From Cytophagales bacterium (GTDB taxonomy: Bacteria; Bacteroidota; Bacteroidia; Cytophagales; 172606-1): a stretch of DNA of 56,026 bases. Location: assembly GCA_030448185.1 (NCBI GenBank), contig JAUJNL010000029.1, positions 1-56,026 on the forward strand, given 5' to 3'. The notes beneath the pieces are model-generated. The model saw only the letters and a list, made by a program, of their open reading frames with translations, was not told the DNA's origin and did not search any database. The translations under genes were made by a program, and so were the position numbers. This document shows positions 9,571 through 18,477 of the stretch, one piece after another (the stretch's first letter is position 1; every line of letters begins with the position of its first letter).

Positions 9571-9630
9571 TTGTTGGTGAAAAACACCAACAACGGCTTT
9601 GTTGATTGCCATTGGTGTTTTCACCAACAA
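9571..9630. repeat. palindromic element 3
   Basis: TTGTTGGTGAAAAACACCAA at 9571-9590 pairs with 9612-9630, one T shorter. Weaker arms outside it (ACTGTT...AACAGT) extend the symmetry to roughly 9530-9665. Confidence 0.65.
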
Positions 9631-9680
9631 TCATTTTTCTAAACTCACTTGCTTAACAGTGTATTTACCTACTTACTTAA

Positions 9681-9863
9681 TAATACTACTTTAACACTTT
9701 AGATAGGTGTATGACAAATTGCAGATGTTCATCCGCATTTGTAATGCGGATGGCGGAGTTCAGCATTTTAAATGCTGCTTTAAAAGGGTTCCGCATTGCA
9801 AATGCGGAACAACCAGACAAACCAAAGGTTATACGTATGATCTAAAGTGTTAAAGTAGTATTA
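9681..9863. repeat. palindromic element 4 with perfect 24-bp inverted ends and three inner hairpins
   Basis: The ends at 9681-9704 (starts TAATACTACTTTAACACTTT) and 9840-9863 are perfect reverse complements over 24 bp. Inside are three hairpins in order: CATCCGCATTTG/TAATGCGGATG (9730-9752), CAGCATTTTAAATGCTG (9761-9777) and GTTCCGCATT/AATGCGGAAC (9788-9810). The same three-hairpin core is found at 35147-35229. The core resembles REP sequences mobilised by REP-associated tyrosine transposases; that link is an inference, and no such transposase is in the window. Confidence 0.75.
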
Positions 9864-10065
9864 AGTATGCGGTTATACCATAGCTGGTATCGAAAAAAGA
9901 TAAGTTTGAGTCTGATAGCTGATTTATCTTCTTTGATGACGCTACCTGGCTCGGTTGGCTTTCGCCTGATTTGTGTATCTTTCTGTGTAGCAGACGCGAC
10001 AGTTTGTGCGCGAACTTATTTCTCAGATGACAATATTTAGTGGTTCTGTGTAATAGAGTAGAGTT

Positions 10066-10374
10066 ATGTGGCTTCTGGTTGCCGTTCCTGTTATTGGCCT
10101 TATGATGTTCTTCTCCTTTCTTCTGGGAAAGATAGAATCAGAAAGGATGCAGAAAATAGCTAAGGCTGTATTTACCGTAATAGCGAGCCCTGGTAGTTTT
10201 AGCCCGATCTTTCTGTTCTTTTTTAGTGTATTGGATTCTGCCCTTTCAGAGCCGCCAACAGTGAAGAAGCAGATTAATAGATGGTATTACTTCACTCAAC
10301 AGGAATATGGCTGGGTTGCTTCCATGCCCGGAAAGCATGTTTTCATTTACCGATGGATTCTGGTTTTTGGATAA
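10066..10374 (+). CDS. small hypothetical membrane protein
   Basis: A 102-residue frame starting ATG with two hydrophobic segments, LLVAVPVIGLMMFFSFLLG (residues 3-21) and SPIFLFFFSVL (46-56), followed by a soluble tail. I do not recognise it. Part of its sequence (10127-10156) is repeated downstream in non-coding DNA, and it sits in a repeat-dense stretch, so it may not be a working gene. Confidence 0.35.
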   Translation: MWLLVAVPVIGLMMFFSFLLGKIESERMQKIAKAVFTVIASPGSFSPIFLFFFSVLDSALSEPPTVKKQINRWYYFTQQEYGWVASMPGKHVFIYRWILVFG

Positions 10375-10494
10375 AGAGGTAGGCTATATGTGTACGACAA
10401 AATGCCCTTTTTTCTCAGTTCCGCATTGCAACTATTCTCAGCGAAGCTAAATGCGGAACAACACGAAAGATAGAATCAGAAAGGATGCAGAAAA
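10127..10494. repeat. 30-bp direct repeat pair (10127-10156 and 10465-10494)
   Basis: Two identical 30-bp copies containing GATAGAATCAGAAAGGATGC, 338 bp apart in the same direction. The first is within the small membrane-protein frame; the second follows the interrupted GTTCCGCATT hairpin. This points to a local duplication that copied the start of the frame. Confidence 0.75.
10418..10459. repeat. REP-like GTTCCGCATT hairpin with an inserted loop
   Basis: GTTCCGCATTGCAA and AAATGCGGAAC are the arms of hairpin 3 of the repeat core, but a 17-base stretch containing TCAGCGAAGCTAA separates them. That 13-mer recurs at 52945-52957 and, inverted, at 9016-9028, each time inside a palindrome. Confidence 0.65.
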
Positions 10495-10627
10495 GAACAC
10501 CAATATTTGAAAAATAGACCAGACATATTGGTATAAACACGAAAAGTAAAACAGACATAATTAGTTTGTACACTATTCCTTTCGCAGGTGTATAAGCTTG
10601 TAGTAAAAGACAGAAGTAAACCACCAC

Positions 10628-10930
10628 ATGGATAAGGTATTGTTTTTTGATCTGGAAGTAGACGCAAAGAATGGCCGCATCAAGGACATCGGAGCCTGCT
10701 ACCAAGAGCATACTTTCCATAGCGGGTCTCTGCCTGATTTTAACCGTTTTGCCCAGAAGCTCCATTCGTCTGCGGGCACAACATCCTTCGGCATGACCCG
10801 CCGGTTCTCGAAAAAGCAGGCATCGGGACGGACTTTCTGGCCAAAAGCCCCGTAGATACGCTGTACCTGTCGGCCCCGCTATTTCCCGAAAACTGTATCA
10901 CAAGCTGGTAAAGGATTATAAATTGTATGA
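10628..10930 (+). pseudogene. N-terminal exonuclease domain of the RecQ-like helicase, split by three frameshifts
   Basis: Starting at an ATG (10628), MDKVLFFDLEVDAKNGRIKD is the first motif of a DEDDh 3'-5' exonuclease. The code then moves frame near 10756 to give VCGHNILRHDPPVLEKAG (second exonuclease motif, HxxxHD) and VDTLYLSAPLFPEN; moves again near 10895 to YHKLVKDYKLYDEYP; and a third time at a C4 run near 10936 into the long helicase frame (NNPLWDAQLAEKLFYDE). Joined, these form a continuous domain of about 100 residues leading into the helicase. The open frame from 10927 is therefore not the true start. One base lost twice and one gained once would explain it. Confidence 0.8.
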
Positions 10931-13900
10931 TGAGTATCCCCAACAATCCGCTATGGGATGCCCAGTTAGCCGAAAAACTGTTTTACGATGAGATTGTCCA
11001 GTTTCATCAGTTGCCGGCAGCACTGCAATCCATCTACTACCGTTTGCTTGCGCAGACTCCCGTATTTAAGGGTTTCTTTGAGGTAATTAACTACCAGAGT
11101 CGGCACCCAAGGGAGCACTTGATTGTGCAGCTTCAGACTTATTTCAAGGATCAGGTTTGCCTCCACGCCGACTACGCGGACCTGATAGGGCGTGATCCCG
11201 TTGCCTTTGCCTACGCCCTGGCCCTGATCACGACCCGCGACCCCGAATCCGTAACGCCGCCGTGGCTGGTGAAGAGTTACCCGGCCCTCACGTCTATTCT
11301 GTATGCCTTAAAGGTACGCCGCTGTAAAGATCCGGCCTGTGGCTACTGTCGGGAGTGGTTAGACCCGTACCGGGCCCTGGAGACGTTTTTTGGGTATTCG
11401 CAGTTCCGCAAGTTTGACCCGTCGGAAGAGGTATCCTTGCAGGAACAGGTCGTGCGGGCCAGTCTCGACAACCAATCACTAGTCGCTATCTTTCCCACGG
11501 GAGGCGGCAAGTCGCTTACGTTTCAGTTGCCGGCGTTGATGATTGGCCGCGCTACCCGGGCCCTGACCGTGGTTATTTCTCCACTTCAGTCTCTCATGAA
11601 AGACCAGGTCGATATTCTGGCCAGGCGGCATGAAATTGCCAAAGCCGTTACTATCAATGGCTTGTTGTCGCCGCTGGAGCGAAGCCGGGCCCTGGAACGG
11701 GTGATGGAAGGAGACGTGCACCTGCTGTACATCTCACCGGAATCACTCCGGTCACGGACCATTACCGCGCTGCTGAAAAACCGCTCCATTGCCCGGATTG
11801 TGATTGATGAGGCGCACTGTTTCTCGGCCTGGGGCCAGGATTTTCGGGTCGATTACCTGTATATCGGGGAGTTTATTGCGCAGTTGCAGCGGGAAAAGCA
11901 ATTAGCCGAACCTATTCCGGTTTCGTGCTTCACGGCTACGGCCAAACCCCGCGTCGTACAAGACATCCAAGCCTACTTTCAAGCCAAGCTTTCCTTGCCA
12001 TTACAGGTTTTCAAAGCCTCTTCCCGCCGGGTGAATCTGACTTACACCGTGCAGGAGGCCAAGGGCAAAGCGACCAAATACCAACAACTCAAGCGTCTGC
12101 TAGTCCGGACGGAAGGCCCCCGGATCATTTACGTCTCGCGGGTACGCACCGCCGAAATGCTGGCCCATGATCTAACCCAGGATGGCTTTAAAGCGTTGGC
12201 CTACCACGGTCAGATGGACAGCAGCCAGAAGATTCACCACCAGGACCAGTTTATGAACAATGAGGTGGACACTATCGTAGCAACGGCGGCCTTCGGGATG
12301 GGCGTCGACAAGCACAACGTAGCCATGGTGGTTCACTACGAAATACCAGACTCTCTGGAAAACTACGTGCAGGAGGCGGGCCGCGCCGGCCGGAGTGAGG
12401 ACATTCAGGCCAACTGCCTGGTCCTGTTTGATGAGGACGATCTGAATAAACATTTTAACCTGCTCAACCAGACCCGGCTCACCAAGAAAGAAGTGGATCA
12501 GATCTGGCGCGGCATCAAACAACTTACGGGTCAGCGGCCGCAGATAACAAGGTCGGCGCTGGAAATTGCTAAAGCTGCTGGCTGGGACCGCGAAATGCAC
12601 CAGCTCGAAACCCGGGTAACGGCGGCCCTTGCGGCCCTGGAAGATGGGGGCTACCTTAAACGTGGGCACAATGCGCCCCGCATTTTTGCCAATAGCTTTA
12701 AACAAAGAGATATTAATGTAGCCAATGAGATGGTACGCCAGTCGCCGGCCTTCTCGGCCAAGGACCAGGAGCACGCCATCCGGATCATTCAACGCATCAT
12801 CAAAGAAGACGAAACCCGGGTGGATTACCTCTCCGAAGTGCTGGGAATCCGGAAAGATGATGTGTTGCGGGTGCTGAACCTGCTGCGACAGGAAAACATT
12901 ATCGGGGACGCCAAAGACCTGACGGCTTTCATTGATCTGTCGGCAGCGCTGCATCCGGTCCGGCGGGTAAAAAAGTACGCCCGGCTGGAGCAGAAACTAC
13001 TTATTTTACTCGCTGCCCAACGACCAGCCGTATTTTTGAAAGAGATTAACGAGACACTGATTGCGGACGGCGTGACCGATTCCTCCCTGGATGCCATTAA
13101 AGATGTATTGCTGTACTGGGAAACGCGGAGCTACATTTACAAAACCCGCACCGACCAGGCCTTGCACGCCTATCAGATCGGGTTCCGGGTGCCGCCGGAG
13201 AAATTATTGATTCGGGCCGGACAGCGGCTCCGGCTGGGGGCGTGGATAGCGGGTTACCTGGCCGCCAAATGGGAAAGAGAAGAAACCGGTACCGTGGAAG
13301 CAAAGGCTAGGCTGCTCGAATTTTCGGTACTGGAGCTTAAAAACGCGTTTGAAAAACAGCCTGGTTTATACGGTGAGCTACCCGAGATCCCGGAGTACGA
13401 AGAGGCGCTGTTGTACCTCAATGCCATTGGGGCAATCAAACTGGAAGGCGGTTTTCTGATTCTGTATAATCCGTTTACTATCGAACGGCTCGAAAAGAAC
13501 AATGCCCGGCAGTATACCAAAGCGGCGTACCAGAAACTCGAAACGCACTACGGGCACAAAATTCAGCAGATTCATATCGTGGGGGAATATGCCCGGAAGA
13601 TGCTTTCCAATTATCAGGATGCCCTCACCTTTGTGGAAGACTACTTTACGCTGGAGTACGAGCCGTTTCTGCAAAAGTACTTTCCGGCGCGGCAGGGAGA
13701 GATTAAGCGGGCCCTGACTCCGGCAAAATTTAAGGAGTTATTTGGGAGCCTTTCTACTGAACAACTGGCTATTATCAAGGACAATGTCAACGAAAAGGTA
13801 TTGATTACGGCCGGGCCGGGCAGCGGCAAAACCAAGGTGCTGGTGCACAAGGTAGCCTCCCTGTTGCTGCTGGAAGACGTGAGGCCCGAACAATTTCTGA

Positions 13901-15426
13901 TGCTTACTTTTTCGCGGGCGGCGGCCATGGAGTTTAAAGACCGGCTCCGGCACCTGGTAGGCAATCTGGTGTATTACGTGGACATCCATACGTACCATTC
14001 CTACTGTTTCAACCTGTTGGGCCGCGTAGGCAGCCTGGAAAAATCCGATGGCATTATCAGTGCCTGTCTCCAGGCAATTGCTACGGGGACCCTATCCACC
14101 GAAAAAATAGCGGCCAAGAGCGTATTGGTGGTCGATGAGTTCCAGGATATCAATCAGGAAGAATACCGGCTGCTCGAAAAGATCATGGAACTGGCCGGGG
14201 AAATACGGGTGATCGCCGTGGGGGATGATAACCAGAACATCTACGAATTCCGGGGGTCTTCGGCCGGGTACATGAGCTATTTTGCGGAGCATTACGGGGC
14301 CAAACGCTACGACCTGGTCACTAATTTCCGGAGCCGGCAAAATCTGGTTGCCTTCACCAACGGGTTTTTGAGCACTATCGGCAGCCGGTTGCCTAAGGCC
14401 GGAATTGTGGCCGCTACGACCCAAAATGGAACGATCCGGCTGGTCAGGCACCGGTCGGCTCACCTGATTGACCCCCTGGTGCAGAACCTGAAGCGCCTGG
14501 GACTTACCGGAACAACGGCCGTACTTACGCCCACTAATGAAGAAGCCATGCTGACCGAGAACTGGCTGCGGAAAAACGGGATAGCGGCCCGGCTGATTCT
14601 ATCCAACGAAGGGTTTTACCTGGGCGATTTGCTGGAAATCCGGCATTTTTCCGACTCGATTCTACCGAAAGAAGAGGCTGGTTCCGGAATTATTCCGGAT
14701 GCTACCTGGGAAGAGGCCAAAAGCGCAAATAGGGCTGCCTTTGCTCATTCGGATAAACTATGGCTGAGTCAGGCGGTCGTCAGTCAGTTTGAGAAAGCTT
14801 ATCCCCGCAAGTACCTTTCAGAATGGAAGAGCTACATGAGGGAGATCACCTTCGAAGATTTTTATTACCCGGAACAAAACGTGGTATTGGTTTCCACGAT
14901 GCACAAGGCCAAAGGAAAGGAGTTTGACAACGTATTCCTGCTGCTCGATGGGTTTGCCGTGAAGGATGATGCGGCCAGGCGGGTCGTGTATGTAGCGCTG
15001 ACCCGGGCCCGGCAAAATCTGATCATTCATACCAATCAGTCCCTTTTTAACTCCTGCCACGCCGAGAACCTGGAAATAGTAGATTCAGGTGAAACGTACC
15101 CGGAGGTAAATGAAATATGCCTGCATGCTACGCACCGGGACGTATACCTCAATGAATTCAAGCGGAACCGGGTAAACGTAGCGGTGGACCGGTTGCTGGC
15201 CGGAGAAAAGCTTTTACCCGGCGCCGGCAGCGATTCCCTGCTGACCAGGGACCATCAGGCGGTATTGAAGTATTCACGGAGCTTTGCCGAAAAGCTGGCC
15301 CGGAAAGGGCAGGAAGGTTACCAGCTTACGGATGCCGAAGTCAATTTTATCGTTTACTGGCGAGATCAGGAAAACGGCTCCACCTACAAAATTGTGCTAC
15401 CCCGAATCATGCTTATAAAGCAGTAG
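10927..15426 (+). CDS. RecQ-type DNA helicase fused to a UvrD-type helicase
   Basis: 1499 residues with two complete motors. First, an SF2 RecQ helicase: a Cys-rich CKDPACGYC near 135, Walker A FPTGGGKS near 188-195, IDEAHCFSAWGQDFR near 293, and motif VI YVQEAGRAGR near 480. Second, an SF1 UvrD/Rep helicase: GPGSGKT near 961, VVDEFQD near 1069, GDDNQNIYEFRGS near 1100, STMHKAKGKEFD near 1325 and VALTRARQNL near 1357. With the exonuclease remnant upstream the original protein was about 1600 residues (nuclease-RecQ-UvrD). It should unwind DNA in recombination or repair; its exact role is not established. It stands alone between a palindrome array and ppc. The annotated ATG is internal, forced by frameshifts. 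Confidence 0.9.
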   Translation: MMSIPNNPLWDAQLAEKLFYDEIVQFHQLPAALQSIYYRLLAQTPVFKGFFEVINYQSRHPREHLIVQLQTYFKDQVCLHADYADLIGRDPVAFAYALALITTRDPESVTPPWLVKSYPALTSILYALKVRRCKDPACGYCREWLDPYRALETFFGYSQFRKFDPSEEVSLQEQVVRASLDNQSLVAIFPTGGGKSLTFQLPALMIGRATRALTVVISPLQSLMKDQVDILARRHEIAKAVTINGLLSPLERSRALERVMEGDVHLLYISPESLRSRTITALLKNRSIARIVIDEAHCFSAWGQDFRVDYLYIGEFIAQLQREKQLAEPIPVSCFTATAKPRVVQDIQAYFQAKLSLPLQVFKASSRRVNLTYTVQEAKGKATKYQQLKRLLVRTEGPRIIYVSRVRTAEMLAHDLTQDGFKALAYHGQMDSSQKIHHQDQFMNNEVDTIVATAAFGMGVDKHNVAMVVHYEIPDSLENYVQEAGRAGRSEDIQANCLVLFDEDDLNKHFNLLNQTRLTKKEVDQIWRGIKQLTGQRPQITRSALEIAKAAGWDREMHQLETRVTAALAALEDGGYLKRGHNAPRIFANSFKQRDINVANEMVRQSPAFSAKDQEHAIRIIQRIIKEDETRVDYLSEVLGIRKDDVLRVLNLLRQENIIGDAKDLTAFIDLSAALHPVRRVKKYARLEQKLLILLAAQRPAVFLKEINETLIADGVTDSSLDAIKDVLLYWETRSYIYKTRTDQALHAYQIGFRVPPEKLLIRAGQRLRLGAWIAGYLAAKWEREETGTVEAKARLLEFSVLELKNAFEKQPGLYGELPEIPEYEEALLYLNAIGAIKLEGGFLILYNPFTIERLEKNNARQYTKAAYQKLETHYGHKIQQIHIVGEYARKMLSNYQDALTFVEDYFTLEYEPFLQKYFPARQGEIKRALTPAKFKELFGSLSTEQLAIIKDNVNEKVLITAGPGSGKTKVLVHKVASLLLLEDVRPEQFLMLTFSRAAAMEFKDRLRHLVGNLVYYVDIHTYHSYCFNLLGRVGSLEKSDGIISACLQAIATGTLSTEKIAAKSVLVVDEFQDINQEEYRLLEKIMELAGEIRVIAVGDDNQNIYEFRGSSAGYMSYFAEHYGAKRYDLVTNFRSRQNLVAFTNGFLSTIGSRLPKAGIVAATTQNGTIRLVRHRSAHLIDPLVQNLKRLGLTGTTAVLTPTNEEAMLTENWLRKNGIAARLILSNEGFYLGDLLEIRHFSDSILPKEEAGSGIIPDATWEEAKSANRAAFAHSDKLWLSQAVVSQFEKAYPRKYLSEWKSYMREITFEDFYYPEQNVVLVSTMHKAKGKEFDNVFLLLDGFAVKDDAARRVVYVALTRARQNLIIHTNQSLFNSCHAENLEIVDSGETYPEVNEICLHATHRDVYLNEFKRNRVNVAVDRLLAGEKLLPGAGSDSLLTRDHQAVLKYSRSFAEKLARKGQEGYQLTDAEVNFIVYWRDQENGSTYKIVLPRIMLIKQ

Positions 15427-15646
15427 AGGTGAGTATATTTTGGTTGTGATGAACGTTAAGAATGAAAAATTCAAAACTATTCTGGGCTCAAAACGGGCCG
15501 GATAGTAGGTATCCTGGCGAGTACGCCTTAACTATGTTACCACTCTTCCCAGTCACCAACTGATTCTGGGCAAGCGTCAGGTCCATTCTTCCTTTTCAGA
15601 TGCGGTCAGAGCAAACTTTTGTACCAGTCCCTATGAGCAGGACTAA

Positions 15647-15681
15647 TTTGGCAAGGCGGAGTTCAAAAATCGATACCTTTA
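15647..15681 (+). promoter_or_regulatory. candidate Bacteroidota promoter for ppc
   Basis: TTTG at 15647-15650 and TACCTTTA at 15674-15681 are close to the Bacteroidota consensus (TTTG, then TAnnTTTG) with a 23-bp gap. It would give a leader of about 60 bases. The rest of the 324-bp gap after the helicase (15427-15750) shows nothing I can name. Confidence 0.35.
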
Positions 15682-15750
15682 GAATTTTTGTAGTCTGTTT
15701 CTATCCCAAATGCCTGATAAAAAAGGTAGTATTGCACGAAAGTAAATATT

Positions 15751-18324
15751 ATGGCTGTTTCGGATACTAACGCACTGCAAATCTATAATAACCAGGTAGG
15801 GCTGAAATTTCAGTTATATAACAGTCTTTTTACCGCCCTGCCTTTTCACCGGGTTGAAAAAACGGGAGTATTGTTATCTATATTCCTGTTGCATTGTGAA
15901 GAAGGATTCAATAAAGGGCAAAGCCCGGTCGATATTATTCACTCCTTTCTGGAGCAGTATACCGCCTACCGGACCGAACAGGAGCAGACCGATCTGCTGT
16001 TCCGGTTCGTACAGTATGCCGAACGACAGGTCGTACTGTTTGATGCGCTGGAAGATGCTGCCTTCCGGGACATCCATGATGTGCACGGCACGGGCACACT
16101 GAAACACCTGCAATCCGAAATTCTGCACAATCAGGCCCAGGCGCAGCTAGCCGACAAATTGCAGGACTTCTCCGTACGGCTGGTATTGACGGCCCATCCC
16201 ACGCAGTTTTATCCCAGCGAAGTACTGGGCATTATCAATGATTTATCTAAGGCATTGATCGGTGACAATACGGCCCAGATCAACAGCTATCTGCAGCAAT
16301 TAGGCAAAACGCCTTTCTTCAAGAAAGAAAAGCCTACTCCTTATGACGAGGCCATGAATCTGATCTGGTACCTGGAAAATGTGTTTTACCAGGCTGCCGG
16401 CCAGATCTTGTCTTACCTTAAAAACCAGTTCCCCGGGGAGGTGAACGAGAAAAATCCCCTGATCCGGCTGGGTTTCTGGCCCGGCGGGGACCGCGATGGT
16501 AATCCGTTTGTAAAAGCTGATACCACCCTGAAAGTAGCCGAAGCCTTGCGGGGGGGCATTATCAAGTCGTATTATGCCGATGTACGTAAACTCAAACGTC
16601 GGCTTACCTTTAAGGGTGTAGCCAATGTACTCGCCAGCCTGGAGGACAAACTGTATGATAATTTATTCCTGGGGCATCGCGTAGATCTGTCGAAGGATGA
16701 GATCGTTGCCTCACTCAAACAGATCCGGAAAACCCTGATGGAGCAGCATAACAGCTTATTCCTGCCGTTGGTAGAAAACCTGCTGCGAAAGGTGGAATTG
16801 TTCGGATTATACTTTGCTTCGCTCGATATCCGGCAGGACAGCTCGGTACACACGGAACTATTGGAGACGTTAGCGGAACAAACTTCTCTCCTACCGGGTA
16901 ACTACAAGGAACTGAGCCCGGAGCAAAAGATAGATGCCTTACTAAAAATCAGCGCCACTGTTGATCCGGCTACCCTGGATAACGACTTGTTCCGGGATAC
17001 CCTGGAAAGCATGACGGCCATAAAGTCAATCCAGCAAAATAACGGGGAAGCAGGTTGTCACCGGTATATTATCAGCCATAGCACCAGCGCCTTTGATATT
17101 ATGGCCGTATACGGATTATTTCTGCTAAGCGGCTGGGGGCGTGATGAGTTAAGCGTGGATATCGTACCGCTGTTTGAGACTATTGATGACCTCCGCGAGG
17201 CGGCCGCCGTAATGAAGGCATTGTACGAAAATACAGACTACCGATCCCACCTGGAAAGACGCAATAATACCCAAACGATCATGCTGGGCTTCTCCGATGG
17301 CACCAAGGATGGGGGCTACCTGATGGCGAACTGGAGTATATACAAAGCGAAAGAAGAGTTGAGTAATCTGGCTAAGCAATACGGCGTGCAGGTAGTGTTC
17401 TTTGATGGGCGGGGAGGTCCACCAGCCAGGGGCGGCGGCAAGACGCACCAGTTTTACGCTTCCATGGGCCGTAATATTGCCAATAAAGAAATCCAGCTTA
17501 CCATTCAGGGTCAGACGGTTAGCTCTAATTTTGGCACTATTGACGCCGCTCAGTTCAATATGGAGCAACTAATTCATGCCGGTATCCGCAATGCCCTCAT
17601 CTCTTCCCGCGAAGCTACCCTTACTGCGTCGGAAGAAGAGCTGCTGCAAGGTTTGGCGCAACAGAGCTACGAGGCCTATAACCAGTTAAAAAACCACCCC
17701 GATTTTCTGGAATACCTTAATTACGCCAGTCCGTTGCGCTACTACGGAGAGGCTAATATTGGCAGCCGCCCTTCGAAACGGAAGCCGGGCAAGTTGAATC
17801 TGAATGACCTGAGGGCAGTACCCTACGTGGGTTCCTGGAGCCAGTTGAAACAAAATCTACCCGGCTACTACGGCGTAGGTACCGCTTTTCAAAAAATGGA
17901 AGCCAGCGGTCAGTGGGGGGCCATTGAGCAGCTATACCACAACTCTTTGTTCTTCAAAACGCTAATGGATAACTGCGAGATGGCGATGACCAAATGCTTT
18001 TTCCCGTTGACAGCGTTCCTGGCGAAGCACCCCAAGTACGGCGAACTCTGGAACATGATTCATGCTGAATTTGAATGCACCAAGGGATACCTGCTGCGCC
18101 TTTCGGGAGCAAGCAGGTTGATGGCCGGCCGACCCGTGGACCAGCTTTCCATTCAGATGCGGCAACGGATTGAACTGCCCCTGATCACGATCCAGCAGTA
18201 TGCCCTCACCAAAATCAGGGAGATGGAGGAGCAAGGGGTAGATACGCCGAACAAGAATATCTACGAAAAGCTGGTGATGCGCTGTTCATTCGGCATTATT
18301 AACGCTGAGAGAAACTCGGCCTAA
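15751..18324 (+). CDS. ppc: phosphoenolpyruvate carboxylase
   Basis: 857 residues, the usual bacterial length. It makes oxaloacetate from phosphoenolpyruvate and bicarbonate in the cytoplasm, refilling the TCA cycle. Catalytic His149 lies in LTAHPTQFYPSE; GFWPGGDRDGNPFV, MLGFSDGTKDGGYL and the flexible loop FFDGRGGPPARGGG (about 550-563) are all intact, and the C-terminus ends NAERNSA in place of the usual NTG ending. The gene is monocistronic, with its own promoter candidate and terminator. Confidence 0.97.
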   Translation: MAVSDTNALQIYNNQVGLKFQLYNSLFTALPFHRVEKTGVLLSIFLLHCEEGFNKGQSPVDIIHSFLEQYTAYRTEQEQTDLLFRFVQYAERQVVLFDALEDAAFRDIHDVHGTGTLKHLQSEILHNQAQAQLADKLQDFSVRLVLTAHPTQFYPSEVLGIINDLSKALIGDNTAQINSYLQQLGKTPFFKKEKPTPYDEAMNLIWYLENVFYQAAGQILSYLKNQFPGEVNEKNPLIRLGFWPGGDRDGNPFVKADTTLKVAEALRGGIIKSYYADVRKLKRRLTFKGVANVLASLEDKLYDNLFLGHRVDLSKDEIVASLKQIRKTLMEQHNSLFLPLVENLLRKVELFGLYFASLDIRQDSSVHTELLETLAEQTSLLPGNYKELSPEQKIDALLKISATVDPATLDNDLFRDTLESMTAIKSIQQNNGEAGCHRYIISHSTSAFDIMAVYGLFLLSGWGRDELSVDIVPLFETIDDLREAAAVMKALYENTDYRSHLERRNNTQTIMLGFSDGTKDGGYLMANWSIYKAKEELSNLAKQYGVQVVFFDGRGGPPARGGGKTHQFYASMGRNIANKEIQLTIQGQTVSSNFGTIDAAQFNMEQLIHAGIRNALISSREATLTASEEELLQGLAQQSYEAYNQLKNHPDFLEYLNYASPLRYYGEANIGSRPSKRKPGKLNLNDLRAVPYVGSWSQLKQNLPGYYGVGTAFQKMEASGQWGAIEQLYHNSLFFKTLMDNCEMAMTKCFFPLTAFLAKHPKYGELWNMIHAEFECTKGYLLRLSGASRLMAGRPVDQLSIQMRQRIELPLITIQQYALTKIREMEEQGVDTPNKNIYEKLVMRCSFGIINAERNSA

Positions 18325-18329
18325 TGGCT

Positions 18330-18365
18330 ATCTCCCGGGCAGCTTAGGGTAGCTGCCCGGGAGAT
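18330..18365 (+). terminator. terminator after ppc
   Basis: A perfect 15-bp stem, ATCTCCCGGGCAGCT and its complement, around a six-base loop, seven bases after the ppc stop. The T-run is weak (TTCTGT), so it may act partly through its strength or in both directions. Confidence 0.75.
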
Positions 18366-18477
18366 TCTGTAATACTTTCAGGGCTGGGGCTTAATCGAAG
18401 TAAGCAGTCCTATAATCGAATTTTCCGCGGAGAAAGGCTTACTTTTAGTAGGTTCCGGACCAGAATTCAGTCTACTT

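Noticed and set aside
9273..9605. 110-residue frame inside the palindrome array
   Set aside because: Runs across two inverted-repeat elements; composition follows the repeats and nothing resembles a protein family.
10415..10765. Leftward 116-residue frame before the helicase
   Set aside because: Covers the split hairpin, the direct repeat and the antisense of the exonuclease domain.
10628..15426. Idea that the helicase belongs to an anti-phage defence island
   Set aside because: Neighbours are housekeeping (ppc) and repeats; no methylase, restriction, Cas, Abi or toxin gene within 20 kb that I can identify. Left open only as a question.
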